NCBI GenBank assembly: GCA_037447655.1
Contig: JBBHKE010003380.1
Coordinates: 1-64,000, forward strand
Reading direction: 5' to 3'
DNA from: Zygnema cylindricum
Lineage: Eukaryota; Streptophyta; Zygnematophyceae; Zygnematales; Zygnemataceae
Length of the DNA: 64,000 nt
Position 1 is the stretch's first letter. Each line of letters starts with the position of its first letter. The translations under genes and the position numbers were made by a program. The notes beneath the pieces are model-generated. The model was not told the origin of the DNA, searched no databases, and saw only the letters and a program-made list of their open reading frames with translations. Of this stretch, positions 22,976 through 35,626 are shown piece by piece.

Positions 22976-23742
22976 GATGTCACATACTTCCACGATGCCA
23001 AAGAGTACAAAGTACAAGAATGTTGGATTATAGGGACAGTACAAAATTTTCATTTTTTTTGGTTTTTTGGTTGACCGACTGTAACCGACCGTTTTTTTTT
23101 TCCTGGCGAAACAACCGATAGTAACCGCCCGACCCCCAAAATTTGGCAACCGAATCCGTTCCGGATCCGGCGCGGGCGGTCGGTTAACGGTCGGTCACGG
23201 TTTCGGCTGACCGTTTGCGACCTCTGACACGTGGTGATTTCAAATCGGTAAGATTTTTGACTTCTACAAATTTTTGTCTTGCCTGGGGCGTAATCCTGTG
23301 GGGACCATCTGTGGTCCTCAAATAGTTGGCCGTACTGACTTTACCAATGGTAGCGCGTTTGGCATTCGTGGTACTTGCGGTTCTCGTTGCCTCGTCCTCT
23401 GCAAACAATCTAGCAAAAATTAGAACGTTAATCTCGCTCGTACACTTATACTTTTGAAATTCTGTGACCTTTGTTCGATCGATGTCATCGCTAACAAATT
23501 TTCGTCGCGAACCAATAAGAGCGCCACAATTCGTCGTAGGAGTTACATCCACTCCTTCGCATATCAATCCAATTCTGCGCCGTCCGATTTCGACGTTGGC
23601 GGTACAGATGTCATTTCGGTTTTTCCAATGTATGACGTCTTTGTCGCTTTGTGCCGATGCCGCTTTTCACGAAATGTATCTGCTGTACCTTGACCTAGAC
23701 CCCTGTCGTCCCTATATAGGTAGAGACGCTCCAGTCCTTTGG
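22976..23742. other. GC-richer repeat (CCGACCG-type) and unrecognised sequence
   Basis: 23085-23225 carries AACCGCCCGACCCCCAAAA, GGCAACCGAATCCG and CGGTCGGTTAACGGTCGG. The inverted copy is at 56830-56975. Minus-strand ORFs over it match nothing I recognise. Confidence 0.5.
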
Positions 23743-23964
23743 TACCCCGCGAATCGTTATTAGAGTATATAACTCTAGTTAGGGTTCTTAAAATATTGAT
23801 TTTTTTCCGCAATTAGTATACATGATTTTTGTAATTAAATTAGCAACGCTATTTAAGTAGGTGGACCATAATCTGCCACGTTTCTGGCACTAAATTAGAA
23901 TCGATAACACTAATTATTTTTTTACGCTATTTAAACTTTGACACTAATAACGATTCGCGGTGTA
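23743..23964. mobile_element. MITE family M2, copy 2
   Basis: 222 bp with ends TACCCCGCGAATCGTTATTAG and CTAATAACGATTCGCGGTGTA. The interior matches M2 at 4195-4397 in inverted orientation. Confidence 0.65.
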
Positions 23965-26900
23965 CTTCTCTCTTTCAAAGCTTCTCTTTTGAAGTTCTTT
24001 CTTGAAATTCCTTCTAAGTCCTTGTCTCTTTCTCCGATTTCTTTTAAGCTGCCATATTTAATGCCTAACACTCGGAGTTTAAACTTAGGTTCACTTTTTC
24101 CTGTAAATTCTTTTTTTCTGCTGCGATTTTCCTTCTCGGATTCCCTTCTTGAAGCTTGCCTCATTGCTTCCCTTTCGAACCCTAATCTTTCGAGGAGTTC
24201 TCTTTTTCTCCTTCCCAGCCACAACTTTCGCTGCGGCCTTAATCTCGGGATTCCTATTTTGGGAGAAATTCTGATGCCTCCCACGTGTTTTCAGACAAGG
24301 TACGTATCTTTTCCTCTCATCTATTCTATGGTGAAAGGTGTTTTTGTTTTTGTTTTTTATTCTCTTTCCCTTAGAAACTACTTTCTTGAGCATTTCCCTT
24401 CTAGTTTTGTCTGAGCATTCTTTTCTCTCTACAAGTTTTGGTTTTCTGTTTTTGTTATCTCTTTGGAGATTGGAACGTGATTTTAGGGTTTCAATTTTAC
24501 TTACTACCTCGTTCCTGATCACCTTTTCCTTTACTCTGTCTTCTAGGTTCACTTTCATGGGAGATGTAACCAGCTAAACTTCGACATTTCCCGCACTTCA
24601 TTGATGTGGATATTCGGTTTCAGCATCGGTCTCACGAAAGTATGATACGTAAAACTCTCCATATGTCATCCTGCTCTCCATATGTCATCCTGCAATCAGA
24701 TTTGGATTCTTTGCATTGTCGTATGTCAATGAGTGAATTTAACTCCTTTCTTCTTTTCTTCGACAACTCCACATTCTGACTTGTTGACCTTCTGCCTCAT
24801 TTCTGTACAGGATTAAATCTTCTCAGATTTTTGAAGTTTTTCGTTTGGAATGGCTTCCATTGCACTCCAACTGTACTCGGAATCTCAGTTCTTCTCGGTT
24901 TTTTGAAGTTTCTCGTGTGGAATGGCTTCTGTTGCACTCCAACTGTTCTCAAAATCTTAGATTTGTGGTGAGTCTCAGATTTGTGGTGAGTTTCAAAAAT
25001 TAGTTCTTTTTTCGGAAACTTACTCTTTTTGTGCAACTGCTGGTTTTCCATGTTTTGTGAGGTCTCTCAGGATTTTTCTAGGTTTTTGTTCTCGGTTGAA
25101 TTTGGAAGTTTCAGATTTCCGTTTCCGTAACTTGATTTTTGATCCTTTTGATCCTCCTTATAATCCTTCAATCCTCTGTGTGACTGAGGCTCAATTTCCC
25201 CTTTTCACTTCTCTTTCTAGCATATTGTTGAGTGGTGACGGCGGAAGGTCATTCTACTAGTAGACTTTTTTTCTTTAATGTTTTAATGGTAGGCTAAGCC
25301 TTTGGTTGACCTCTTATTTTCTGGCTGCTCACTTGGAGGAATGGTGAGTTTCCATTCGTCCCTCTTTCACAATTTTTATGAATCTTTCAATGATGTATGA
25401 ATCATTTTCGTTTTGAACCCTAGTGACCTTTATTGTTTTGGTTACCTTCTGGTCTGTTTGTCTACGTGTGAGGAAACTTATTTGTTATGTTTTTTCTTTT
25501 AACGCTCTTTTTTGTTTGTGGCAGGATTTTTCTTCTCCACATTGGACACTTTCTCTCGTGCTCTCGATGTAAGTTGAGAACTTGTGGTATGAGTTGGAGC
25601 CTTAGGGTATTCCTCGGATTGGAGATGGTTTTAACTTACAAAGAGTTCGATGGCTACTTCCACCATTCGGTGAAATGATTTCGGTGAGAGTTTTTTTCCG
25701 ATTTTGCTTTTACTTTGCTTATGATCCTCTGTGCTATGTTGTTCAAACCATTATGTGTAGGTTGAAGGTTATCTCTCTTTACTTGTTTGCCCTTGACTTT
25801 GATACTCCGTTTGTTTCCATGTTTTCCCCTTCTGGCTAAACCTCTTCTTCCACTTTACTTCACTATTTGAGTGACATGTTTAATTATATTTTGTAGAAAG
25901 ACAGTTATTTTTTTCAACTTGGTCGACACCCTTAGCTAACCTCATGTGGCCGATCGTTGTGGCCTCATGTTTACCTCCAATTTGACTTGCCTTCGCACCT
26001 TTGTGTATCTCGTTACCACTTAATGCCCGGTGAGTTTCCACACTTCCGCTAGTGAGGGTTTTTCTCTGATTTCTTTCCTGATGCCAGCTTTTGAACTCTT
26101 TGAACTGCTGACGTATGTCTAATCCATTTTCTTTCCTGCTACCTTTACTTACAATTTGCCATCATTTCTCTTCATCAAATGTCCATTTTGTTTCCTACCA
26201 TTCCGTTTCTTGCGATTATGTTTTTGCGGCAGCCCCTTGTTTTTGAATTGTTTTTCTGGACGATTCATTCATCTCAAATAGAGGTTCGTGTTGTTTCACG
26301 TCTGCAAGTTCTGATTTGTCAGATTCTGCACGTAAATTTTTAGGTTGAGGTGTGGGTGGCGGAATTTGGTGATGTTCCCAAGTCTCATTGAGCCATCTCT
26401 TCTTGGTCGCTACACAACAACCCGTATCATGTAGGTTGATTTTGTTCCCTTTCTCTTTTATTTCCCTCTATCTCTATGCACATCACGAGTTTTATTAAGT
26501 GAGAGTCGTTGATGTCTATTGTTGAGCAAAGGTTTCTCAGTTTTGCTCTTTCTATAATGTTTCATATGAATCATGGCCTATATCTTTTCTTCATGTGGAT
26601 TTGGGCCGAAATCTTTCTATTGTGATGTTGAACTCTCTTGTTTCTTTCAGCAGATCACTTATGATCATTCCGATTGGTTGTCAAAGACAGTTAGTGCCTC
26701 GGATATCAACATTGCAAGCGGTTTTTTTGTTTTCTACAACGTTAAATTTTGTCTTCTCCTCACTCTTTTGGTATTTTTGTACTAAGGTGGACGAAAAACA
26801 AATCTCTTTAACGTTTTTCATGGTAGGTTTGTGACGATGTGTGACGGTTTTGATGTCAATTACGTGATCTCCGCATTGTTGCATTCATTGTTGTTATACT

Positions 26901-27795
26901 TATTCTTTACACTTCTCTTTGTGTGCTCTATAAGCATCTAGACTTAAAGCTCCTATTTATTACGTAAAAGGGTTCCATCTCAGTTGTCACTCTACCATCG
27001 AGTTCTAACTCCAACTATCTCATCTTATCCATTTACAAATGTGTACCTGAAGGTGTTTGAATTCTTGTTGTAGAGTGACTCGTTGGCGTTCTCGGACTTG
27101 CTGGTGGACGTTGCCTCAGCCACCACAGCCTGTCTTCGCGGCGCCAGTTCTTACCATACCACCGAGGTGAATGTGGTACTGGACGGATTTTATGGCTGTT
27201 GTTGTCGAAGACTCTCGTTAGGGAATGGTTTGGCGATGGTTTGGCGGGCGTCTTAGCCCTATTAGAAATGATAGTGAGGTTTTGAGTATGTTTGAATTTA
27301 GAGGAGAAACATTTTTGAAATTTATTTGATGTTTGTGGATTTGAGCTTGAGTTGTTCCGTTTTGCGACATTTTCATACTCCTTTCTTTTTCGGTCATCCT
27401 TCCATGTTCCCTCCCCACAGTCTCTTGTGGACTTGCCACCTTTGTGACCTAGTCCCTCGTAGGCTTTGTCGGTTAGGATATCTCTTGTGGACTTGTCACC
27501 TTTTTGACTTGTTCTCTTGTAAGCTTTGTCAGTTAAGATATGTATAAGCATGTCTCGGTTGCTAAAGCCTTCACAATCACTCTTTGATTTTTTGTTTGGT
27601 TTACTGCTCATGCAACACCCATAGGAGTCAACTTCGCATTGTCAAGTGACGCAAATTTTAAACTCTTCTTTTCGTAAGCCTCTGTGGCCTTACGTCTCCT
27701 TATCTGTAGATCTAATCGGTTGAACTTTTTAACGCCACACAACGAAAAGCCTATAACCTATTAGTTTGGGACAATCACCATAGCCGTCGCATCAG
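23965..27795 (-). mobile_element. R1 element copy 2 (internal region, minus orientation)
   Basis: Diverged match to 1-3000. The end of an LTR (from 27759, plus-strand TATTAGTTTGGGACAATCACC) and a decayed primer-binding site (GGTTATAGGC on minus, 27749-27758) precede a gag-position frame (27611-27033, SNPQTSNKF). T-rich sequence follows with no recognisable pol. Confidence 0.5.
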
Positions 27796-28470
27796 GCTAA
27801 AGTTGTCACGTCACAAACTAATAGGTTATTGGCCCATCGTTGTGTAGAGGTAGAGAGTTTAACCGTTTAGATCTACAGGTGACGAGATGTAGGGCCAGAG
27901 AGGCATGCGAAAAGAAAAATCTAAGATATTGCGTCATTTGACGATGCGAAGTAGACTCCCACAAGTGTTGCATCAAGAACAAACCAAACAAAAGATCACA
28001 AAATGTTTTTGCTGGATCTAGGCACGGAGATATGACAATATATATATCTTGCCCGACGAAGCCTACGAGAGACTAAGTCACAAAGGTGAAAGGTTCATGA
28101 AGACAGTATAAAGAGGGCATGCAAGGATGACCGAAAAAGAGACAAGTATAAGAGGTGTCGCAAAACAAAACATCCTAAGCACAAATCAACAAACATCAAA
28201 AAAAAATTCAAAAGGTTTTTTTCTTTAAAATTAAACATTCTCGTAACCCTACTATCATCTTCTTTTGGGCTAAGACGCCCACCTAACCATTCCCCAGTCA
28301 GAGTCTTCGACAAAAACAGCCATCAACTCAGTCCACAACCACACTCACCTCGTCGGTATGGATGAAACTAACGTCGCAAAGACAGGTTGTGGTGGCTGAG
28401 GCAACATCGACGAGCAATTCTGACAACGCCAACGAGTCGCTCCACGACAAAAATTCTAACACTTTCGCGT
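27051..28470. repeat. Imperfect head-to-head inverted repeat of R1 element ends
   Basis: Arms 27051-27795 and about 27812-28470 are inverted copies meeting at LTR ends. The right arm reads CAAACTAATA then GGTTATTGGCCCA (27824-27836), again LTR end plus primer site. Spacer is about 20 bp. Confidence 0.6.
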
Positions 28471-28539
28471 ACGCATCTGTAAAGGGACAAAGAGAGATAG
28501 TTAGAGTAAGAAGTCGTTGGCATAGTAATAACCGAGATA

Positions 28540-29284
28540 AAGAACTCAAAACAGTCAACTTCGCATCGTCAAGTAACGTAATTTTTAAACTCCTCTTTTC
28601 GTTGGCCTCTTTGGCCTTACATCTCATCATCCGTAGATCTAAACGGTTAAACTCTCCAAGGCCACATAGCGGTGGGCGAATAACCTTTAAATTTGGGACA
28701 ATCAACGTAGCCCGTGGCCTCATGCTAAACTAGTCATATTAAAAACATACAAAGCGAGGTGGACTTTAAAAGTCACAGTTGTACATCAGATAAGGGAAAA
28801 GACATAGATAGGTATATTAGAGAGAGGCAGATTTGGACAGGTTTGATTTGATAAATATAATAAGATCCACAAAGTACAATTTGTTCCTTAAACTTTCTAT
28901 CTAATAAAGTTGAGTTATCCTGCTAAGGATTAATCTTATCTATCTCTGTACAAAAGCCTCAGAATGAATGTTATGTCTAAATTTTGTAGGATGTTATGTC
29001 TGTGTGGGATATATTTTTGATTGTTTTTGCGTGCTATATAGCAATCTGTGCCTGTCTACAAGCCTTTTTGCAATGAAATGCTAAATGGTGTGTGATCAAA
29101 TGTGATGTCGCCATGTGTAAATTTTTCACCTTTTTGAGCGCATGTCGATTGGGTGCTCTAGTACAATAAATGTTTCGTGGAATTGTCCGTAAGATTCCGT
29201 ACAGGTCGTCTGATGAGGTCACGACGATATAATGACCCGATTTTGTAATACAAAACGCATCGCTCAAAATCGCAAAAACGAACA
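28540..29284 (-). mobile_element. R1 element copy 3 (LTR 28686-29284 plus gag start)
   Basis: Collinear with 2823-3569. The minus strand starts near 29284 with TGTTCG. The LTR ends before AACC at 28685, the primer site is decayed (GGTTATTCGCCCACC), then EFNRLDLRMMRCKAKEA. It ends against the inverted copy near 28530. Confidence 0.55.
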
Positions 29285-29313
29285 CTCTCCCCTCCCTTCT
29301 CACCCCTCCCCTC

Positions 29314-30402
29314 TGTTGAGATTTTTAAATCTTTTGTTGGTAAATAGAGTAGACTTAGAATAGTTTTTTAAGAAAGTGTATATAAGACTTACCTTTATTA
29401 GTGTTACAGTAGGCAAAGTACAATAGAGTGTATTGTACCTCAGCAGGTTTTACGGAGTGACGACGACACACGTCACGCAGCAGGCAATTGGAATCGCCAG
29501 ATCAGACGGACGAAATCTGATCCGGATATCTCGGAAAATATATGGTACGGCTATTTTTGGAGTCATACGGATATTTTGGAAAATTGGGGTACGGAATATT
29601 TTTTTATGATCATTAAATAGAAACGTCCGGATATTTCGGAAGTGAATTATGATCATTGATTTTGAGAGACGTCGACGGACGCGATTCACGTGGGACCGCA
29701 AGTGACGAGGCGAGATTTACGTGGGACCACAAAGTGACGAGGCGTGATTCACGTGGGACCACAAGTGACAAAGCATTCAGGTGCTTCGTACTACGCGACC
29801 ACATTCGGCTGGAGTTTAGCGGCTCCTGCTGACTAAGCATTTGGAACGTTGTGTGTACGGTTAGAACGTTTTGTGTACGGTTCAATGTCTGTAAATATTT
29901 GAATAACATTAGTTTGTATTTTAGTGTGATAAAAAATAGTGTTCCATTAATCAAGTTTTTAGAAAATAATAATTAGGATTTTGAGGTACAGTGACGTACA
30001 GGCAGGATGCTTTGTCGTTAGTCAAGATAATAAACGTAGTAACGGTTACCCAAATTAGTGTAGATCAGTAGATAGACACTGTGAGTATATAACTTAGGAC
30101 TTAGCCAATTTTGTAGTATCCAGTTTTGGGAATATGATTTTCTAAGGGCAGTTTTTGGGAAACTTCCAGACATCATATCTTATGGTTTACTAGGTCAATT
30201 GGGCTGCAATTTTGTGAATTGTCATTTTACTCTATCATGTATCACTGTGGCAAATTTGAAGCATATTGGATTTGTGAGTCATATTTTGTGTCAGTTCTAA
30301 GTTGGCTGTTGAGTAGGTACTTTGATAGGTTCTGTTGTTTTTCATGTCTACTTCCACTACTACTGCTGGTTCTCTGCCTGCAACGGTGGTTGAAGAACAA
30401 CA
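29314..30402 (+). repeat. 5' LTR of the complete copia element
   Basis: Starts TGTTGAG, ends CAACA. TATATAAG at 29379-29386 is a likely TATA box. The last 59 bases include an ATG (30344) in frame with gag. Confidence 0.8.
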
Positions 30403-30976
30403 GGTTATGGGCCTTTCGTCAAGAATTCCTATCTTCAATGGCCAAAAGTATGCGTACTGGGCGGCGATGGTTGAATCGTCGTTTGAAATTGCTGACTTAT
30501 TGGGGGTCTTGGATGGCTCCCTTGATGAAACAGATCCAACTTGGGCAAAAAAGAATTCAATGGCAAGGAACAATCTAATTTTTTGTATTTCAGAAAATTT
30601 GGTCATGTCTCGACTGAAAATGAACAAGGCGAGGGAGATTTGGACATCCCTCAAATCCGCTTTTGAGAAAGCGAATGTTCAACAAGAGCTCTTAGTGGCC
30701 GGAAAAATTTGGGGATACAAATACACGGGGGGAACTATGGTTCAGTATTGTGACAATTTTCGCGCGCTCATTGATGCTCACTCTTCTGCTGAGGGGTCAT
30801 TTTATGAGTTTCAACATGCAGCTTTGCTTATTAGAGGTCTCCCTAGTAGCATGAAAGGTGTGTCTGTTCAATTAAAGAGTCATGACAAAGCTAGCTGGTC
30901 ATTTCAGTTAGCGTATAATCTTATATTAGAGGAAGAAAAAAATACTAAACTCCTTGAGGAAGAAAGAAAGGTTTAA
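30344..30976 (+). CDS. Copia gag (UBN2-type)
   Basis: About 210 aa. Residues after the primer site read MGLSSRIPIFNGQKYAYW, the typical copia gag opening. ARNNLIFCISENL, AREIWTSLKSAFEK and LLIRGLPSSMKG then follow, all usual for the family. Start may be the ATG at 30344 inside the LTR or the ATG at 30407 inside the primer site; the second fits the family N-terminus better. The frame ends at 30974-30976. A zinc knuckle (CFYCSEEGHEY, with a stop before the last Cys) lies at about 31082-31130 beyond the stop. Confidence 0.75.
   Translation: MSTSTTTAGSLPATVVEEQQVMGLSSRIPIFNGQKYAYWAAMVESSFEIADLLGVLDGSLDETDPTWAKKNSMARNNLIFCISENLVMSRLKMNKAREIWTSLKSAFEKANVQQELLVAGKIWGYKYTGGTMVQYCDNFRALIDAHSSAEGSFYEFQHAALLIRGLPSSMKGVSVQLKSHDKASWSFQLAYNLILEEEKNTKLLEEERKV
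30403..30413 (+). other. Primer-binding site GGTTATGGGCC (half-tRNA initiator Met type)
   Basis: Directly follows the LTR end CAACA. It matches the complement of the initiator tRNA-Met anticodon region, as in Drosophila copia. It contains an ATG (30407) in the gag frame. Confidence 0.6.
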
Positions 30977-31132
30977 GCATTTGCAACAGACTTTGACAAA
31001 AGAAATCAAATTAATCAAAATAGGAATCAGTTTAACCAGATTCTGAATCAGTTTAGTTAGAGGCAGAATAGGCCATCTACTACTTGTTTTTATTGCTCTG
31101 AGGAGGGTCATGAATACAGGTAGTGTCCTAAA

Positions 31133-34100
31133 TTGAAGAACGTTAATGTGACAGGTTTATACAGGCCAGGTTGGCAACAAAGCCAGTATCACAAAGGCTT
31201 TTCTGGAAATCTTTCCTGTGGAAATGCTCTTTTTTCACCCTCTGCAACAGATGCAGATGAGGCTCTCACCTTCAAAGAGCAGGAGGAGGCGGATTTATTT
31301 GCTATGGCAGCTGCCATGGAGGGTCCAAAGGATGCAGGATGGATCATGGACACGAGAGCGTCTACTCACATGTGTTGGAACAAAGCGGCTTTTACGAATC
31401 TGTAGCAAACATCTCCAAAGAGTATCTACTATGCTTGCGGCATGAGTGTTCAAACCTCAGCTCACGGTGATGTATCATTGATGGTAGATGTGGGGGGAAG
31501 TTAGTAGAACGAACCTTTCACAATGTTTTGTATGTTCCAGATTTTAAGAAAAATCTTTTTTCTACATCATTAGTGGAGAGCAAAGGCTTTGAAGTTGTTC
31601 TGAAAGGAGGGAGACAGGTTGTTAGCAAGAAAGGGAAAGTTGCAGTAACAAGAACTAGAGATGCGAGCAAAATGTACCGAATGGACATGGTTGAATATAA
31701 GGAAAATGATGTTCTCTACTCTAGTGTCGAATGTGATAATGAGTTGTGGCATAAGAGGTTAGGGCACATGAATTATGATAGTCTAAAGAAAATGGTGATT
31801 TTGGGAAAAGTTGATGGAGTTTCTCTCACATCTCATCTTATAAAAACATGTGATGGTTGTTCACTTCGCAAGATCCACAAATTGCCATTTCCACAAAAAA
31901 CAGACCATAGATCGGAAAAATTCTGTAGCTCATCCATTTTGATATTCTCAGTCTTTCACAAGTGGCTTCGGCTGGAGGGGTCCACTATATGGTCACATTT
32001 AAAGATGATTACTCGAAGTACACAAAGGTTTACTTCATGCAATAAAAAAGTGAAGTGTTTACTCACTTCATACACTACAAAACGTGGGCGGAAAAGCTTC
32101 ATGGAGTTCCAGTATTGGCCCTAAGATCGAACAACGGGGGAGGATACACATCAAAAGAATTCGAAGAATTTCTCCTTCAGGAAAGTATTAGTCACAATCT
32201 TACAGTTCCCTATACACCAGAACAAAATGGTGTTTCTGAGAGATTAAATACGACAATGACAGAGAGTGCCCGGTCCATGCTTGCAGACAAAGGGTTAGAT
32301 TTGAAATTATGGGCTGAAGCACTTAACTGTGCTGTTTATATTAGAAATAGAATTGCTTCTAGATTTGTTAGCACTACACCTTATAAGCTTTGGACAAGAA
32401 AAAAACCTGATGTTAGTCACTTTAAGATCTTTGGTAGCAAGTGTTTTATATTAGATATTTCACATGATAGATGGAAAATGGAGCCTAAAGCTTTACCTGG
32501 GATTTTCATAGGGTATGATGATAATGCGAAAAGATATAGGGTTTTTGTACTTCAGAAACAGAAAGTGATTGTTTCTAGAAATATCCAGATTAAAGATGAA
32601 CAGGAATTGGTTGACCTGTTTAAAGTATCAGATCAACCGGCAAAGGAAAAACAAAAATATGTCGTTTTTCACCATACGTAGCAAGTCTACTTTCCACCGG
32701 CAAGTGGGACACCTCTTCCTTCAGTTCCTCTGGTGCCTTTACAGGATGTTTCACCACAAGCTACACCTCAGGTAGAAGAAACTATGACAAATTCTGTCCC
32801 ACATCAAGTTACGGTTTAGACTAAACAGCGAAACCAGAGGTTGCCGATAATCTCAGCCTCAGAATTTTGGGGGGAAAGAGGTCTAGCAGCCATCTGCAAG
32901 CAGGCTCTCACTTTGTTTTTTCTTCAGCAACAGAGGAGCCTCTAACGATCCAGGAGGCCTTCTCATCACCTGAGAGAAATCAATGGATCGAGGCGGCAAA
33001 CGATGAAATGAAGTCTATTATAGAGGCACAGAAATGGGAGCTGGTGGATCTTCCTCTGGGTAGAAAAAGCCATCTGCAGCAAATGGGTATTCAAGGTGAA
33101 GCTAAACCCGGACAACACCATCAAAAGGTATAAGGCCAGACTAGTGGCCAAGGGGTATAATCAAAAAGAAGGTATTGACTTTGACGAAACCTTCTCTCCA
33201 GTTGTCAGATTTCCCACTTTCATAATTTTGCTAAGTCTAGCGGCTATAGAGAATATTGAAATACAACAAATGGATGTTAAAACTGCCTTTTTGCATGGAG
33301 AGTTAAAAGAAACCATTTATATGAAACAACCTGAAATGTACGTTGAAAAAAGAAAGGAAGAATTAATGTGTAAAATGATGAAATCTTTGTATGGGCTAAA
33401 ACAAGCCTCGCGTCAGTGGAATCTGAAGTTAGATGAGTTTTTGACTGGGCTAGGTTTTAAGAGAATTAGCTCAAATCATTGTGTATATGTTCTACAAGGA
33501 GAGGATGGGGTAATTTACATTGCTGTATATCTGGATAATCTATTATTAATAAGTAAGTCAATGGATAAAATAAACCGTATTAAAGCGGCTTTAAGGTCTA
33601 GGTTCGAGATGAAAGACCTCGGTGAGGCCAAATATATCTTAGGAATACAGGTAGAAAGAGACAGAAACAAGAGAGTGATTATGTTGACTCACAAAGAAGC
33701 AATAGGTAACATGTTGGAAAGATTTGAAATGAGAGATGTAAAAGGATCCGTAACTCCTATGGAATTCACACAGAAATTAGAAGGAATTGATACAAATTCA
33801 AACATAATGGTTGGTGAGAGTCTAGAGACAGGGGAGGAAGAGTTTATGGCTTCAAAGCTATATAGACAAGTAGTCGGAAGTCTTATATATTTTATGAATT
33901 GTACGAGACCCGACATTGCAGCAGCTGTGGGAGTCTTGAGTAGAAGTTTGCAGAATCCTAAAAAGGCAGATTGGGAAGCAGCGAAAAGGGTGTTGAGATA
34001 TCTTGCAGGAACTCGAAATCGCAAGCTTGTACTCGGAGGAGGAGAGGTGAAAATACAGACGTGGAGCGATGCCAGCTATGGGGACATGCCAAGCCGGAAA

Positions 34101-34514
34101 TCTAAAACTGGTTTTGTACTTAAGATTGGAGATAGAACTTGTTGCTGGAGTAGCAAATTACAAAAGGTTACAGCTCAATCCACAATGGAGTCTGAATATA
34201 TGGCTGCAGCTTCGGCCCTCAAGGAGCTCCAATGGGTCAAGTCTATTCTACAAGAACTTGGGTACATGCAAACAGGTCCTCAGTCTATTTGGTGTGACAA
34301 CCAGGCAGCCATTGCCATTGCTTCTTACCCCAGCCATCATTTTAAAAGTAAACACATGGATGTTAGACTTCACTTTGTCAAGGAAAAAGTACTTGCAAAA
34401 GTCATTAAGCTGTGTTATTTACCAGATGAGAAGATGGTGGCTGACATGTTAACAAAAGCCCTCCCTGCTCCTAAGTTGCAGTTTTGCAGAAAAGCTGTAG
34501 GACTAAGTGAGTAA
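31133..34514 (+). pseudogene. Copia pol remnants: protease, integrase, reverse transcriptase, RNase H
   Basis: The protease site reads MDTRAS where copia has DSGAS (31349-31357). A GAG-pre-integrase region (LWHKRLGHMNYDSL) and integrase (YTPEQNGVSERLN, LPGIFIGYDD) follow with frame breaks; the first part of the DDE core is degraded. A frameshift in an A-run near 33065-33075 precedes the reverse transcriptase ORF (33096-34514), whose YVDD is YLDN (33528-33539). RNase H reads WSDASYGDMPSRKSKTGF and TMESEYMAAASALKELQW. A catalytically dead polyprotein is the direct reading. Confidence 0.8.
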
Positions 34515-34537
34515 CTGAGTCTAAAGATTTAGGGGAG

Positions 34538-35626
34538 TGTTGAGATTTGAAATCTTTAGTTAGTAAATAGAGTAGACTTAGAAAAGGTTTTTAAGAAGGT
34601 GTATATAAGACTTACCTTTATTAGTGTTACAGTAGGAAAAGTACAATAGAGTGTATTGTACCTCTGCAAGTTTTACGGAGTGACGACGACACGCGTCACC
34701 CAGCAGGCAATTGGAATCGCCAGATCAGACGGACGAAATCTGATCCGGATATCTCGCAAAATATATGGTACGGATATTTTTGGAGTCATACGGATATTTT
34801 GGAATAATATGGTATGGAATATTTTTTTATGATCATTAAATAGAAACGTCCGGATATTTCGGAAGTGAATTATGATCATTGATTTTGAGAGACGTCGACG
34901 GACGCGATTCATGTGGGACCGCAAGTGACGAGGCGAGATTTACGTGGGACCACAAAGTGACGAGGCGTGATTCACGTGGGACCACAAGTGACAAAGCATT
35001 CAGGTGCTTCGTACTACGCGACCACATTCGGCTGGACTTTAGCGGCTCCTGCTGACTAAGCATTTGGAACGTTGTGTGTACGGTTAGAACGTTTTGTGTA
35101 TGGTTCAATGTCTGTAAATATTTGAATAACATTAGTTTGTATTTTAGTGTGATAAAAAAATAGTGTTCCATTAATCAAGTTTTTAGAAAATAATAATTAG
35201 GATTTTGAGGTACAGTGACGTACAGGCAGGATGCTTTGTCGTTAGTTAAGATAATAACCGTAGTAACGGTTACCCAAATTAGTGTAGATCAGTAGATAGA
35301 CACTGTGAGTATATAACTTAAGACTTAGCCAATTTTGTAGTATCCAGTTTTGGGAATATGATTTTCTAAGGGTAGTTTTTGGGAAACTTCCAGACATCAT
35401 ATCTTATGGTTTACTAAGTCATTTGGGCTGCAATTTTGTGAATTGTCATTTTACTGTATTGTGTATCACTCTGGCAAATTTGAAGCATATTGGTTTTCTG
35501 AGTCATATTTTGTGTCAGTTCTAAGTTGGCTGTTGAGTAGGTACTTTGATAGTTTTTGTTGTTTTTCATGTCTACTTCCACTACTACTGCTGGTTCTCTG
35601 CCTGCAGCGGTGGTTGTAGAACAACA
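34538..35626 (+). repeat. 3' LTR of the complete copia element
   Basis: Same length and ends as the 5' LTR; preceded by purine-rich AGGGGAG. Confidence 0.8.

Larger units (their letters stand above)
29314..35626 (+). mobile_element. Complete Ty1/copia retrotransposon, decayed coding region
   Basis: Two 1,089-bp direct LTRs (TGTTG...CAACA) flank a 4.1-kb interior in copia order: gag, protease, integrase, reverse transcriptase, RNase H. The primer-binding site (30403-30413) and the polypurine tract (34529-34537) sit exactly at the LTR edges. Flanks CCCTC and CCCCC may be a degraded 5-bp target duplication. LTRs differ at roughly 35-40 positions by eye. Stops, frameshifts and changed catalytic residues make it non-autonomous. 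Confidence 0.85.

Noticed and set aside
23184-23567. 127-codon minus-strand ORF
   Set aside because: Overlaps a repeat with an inverted copy at 56.9 kb and shows no domain; not conserved as a frame there.
34538-35626. A second, truncated copia element in tandem
   Set aside because: The repeat that reaches the gag start is exactly the LTR: both copies are 1,089 bp, begin TGTTG and end CAACA next to the primer site, so it is the normal 3' LTR.
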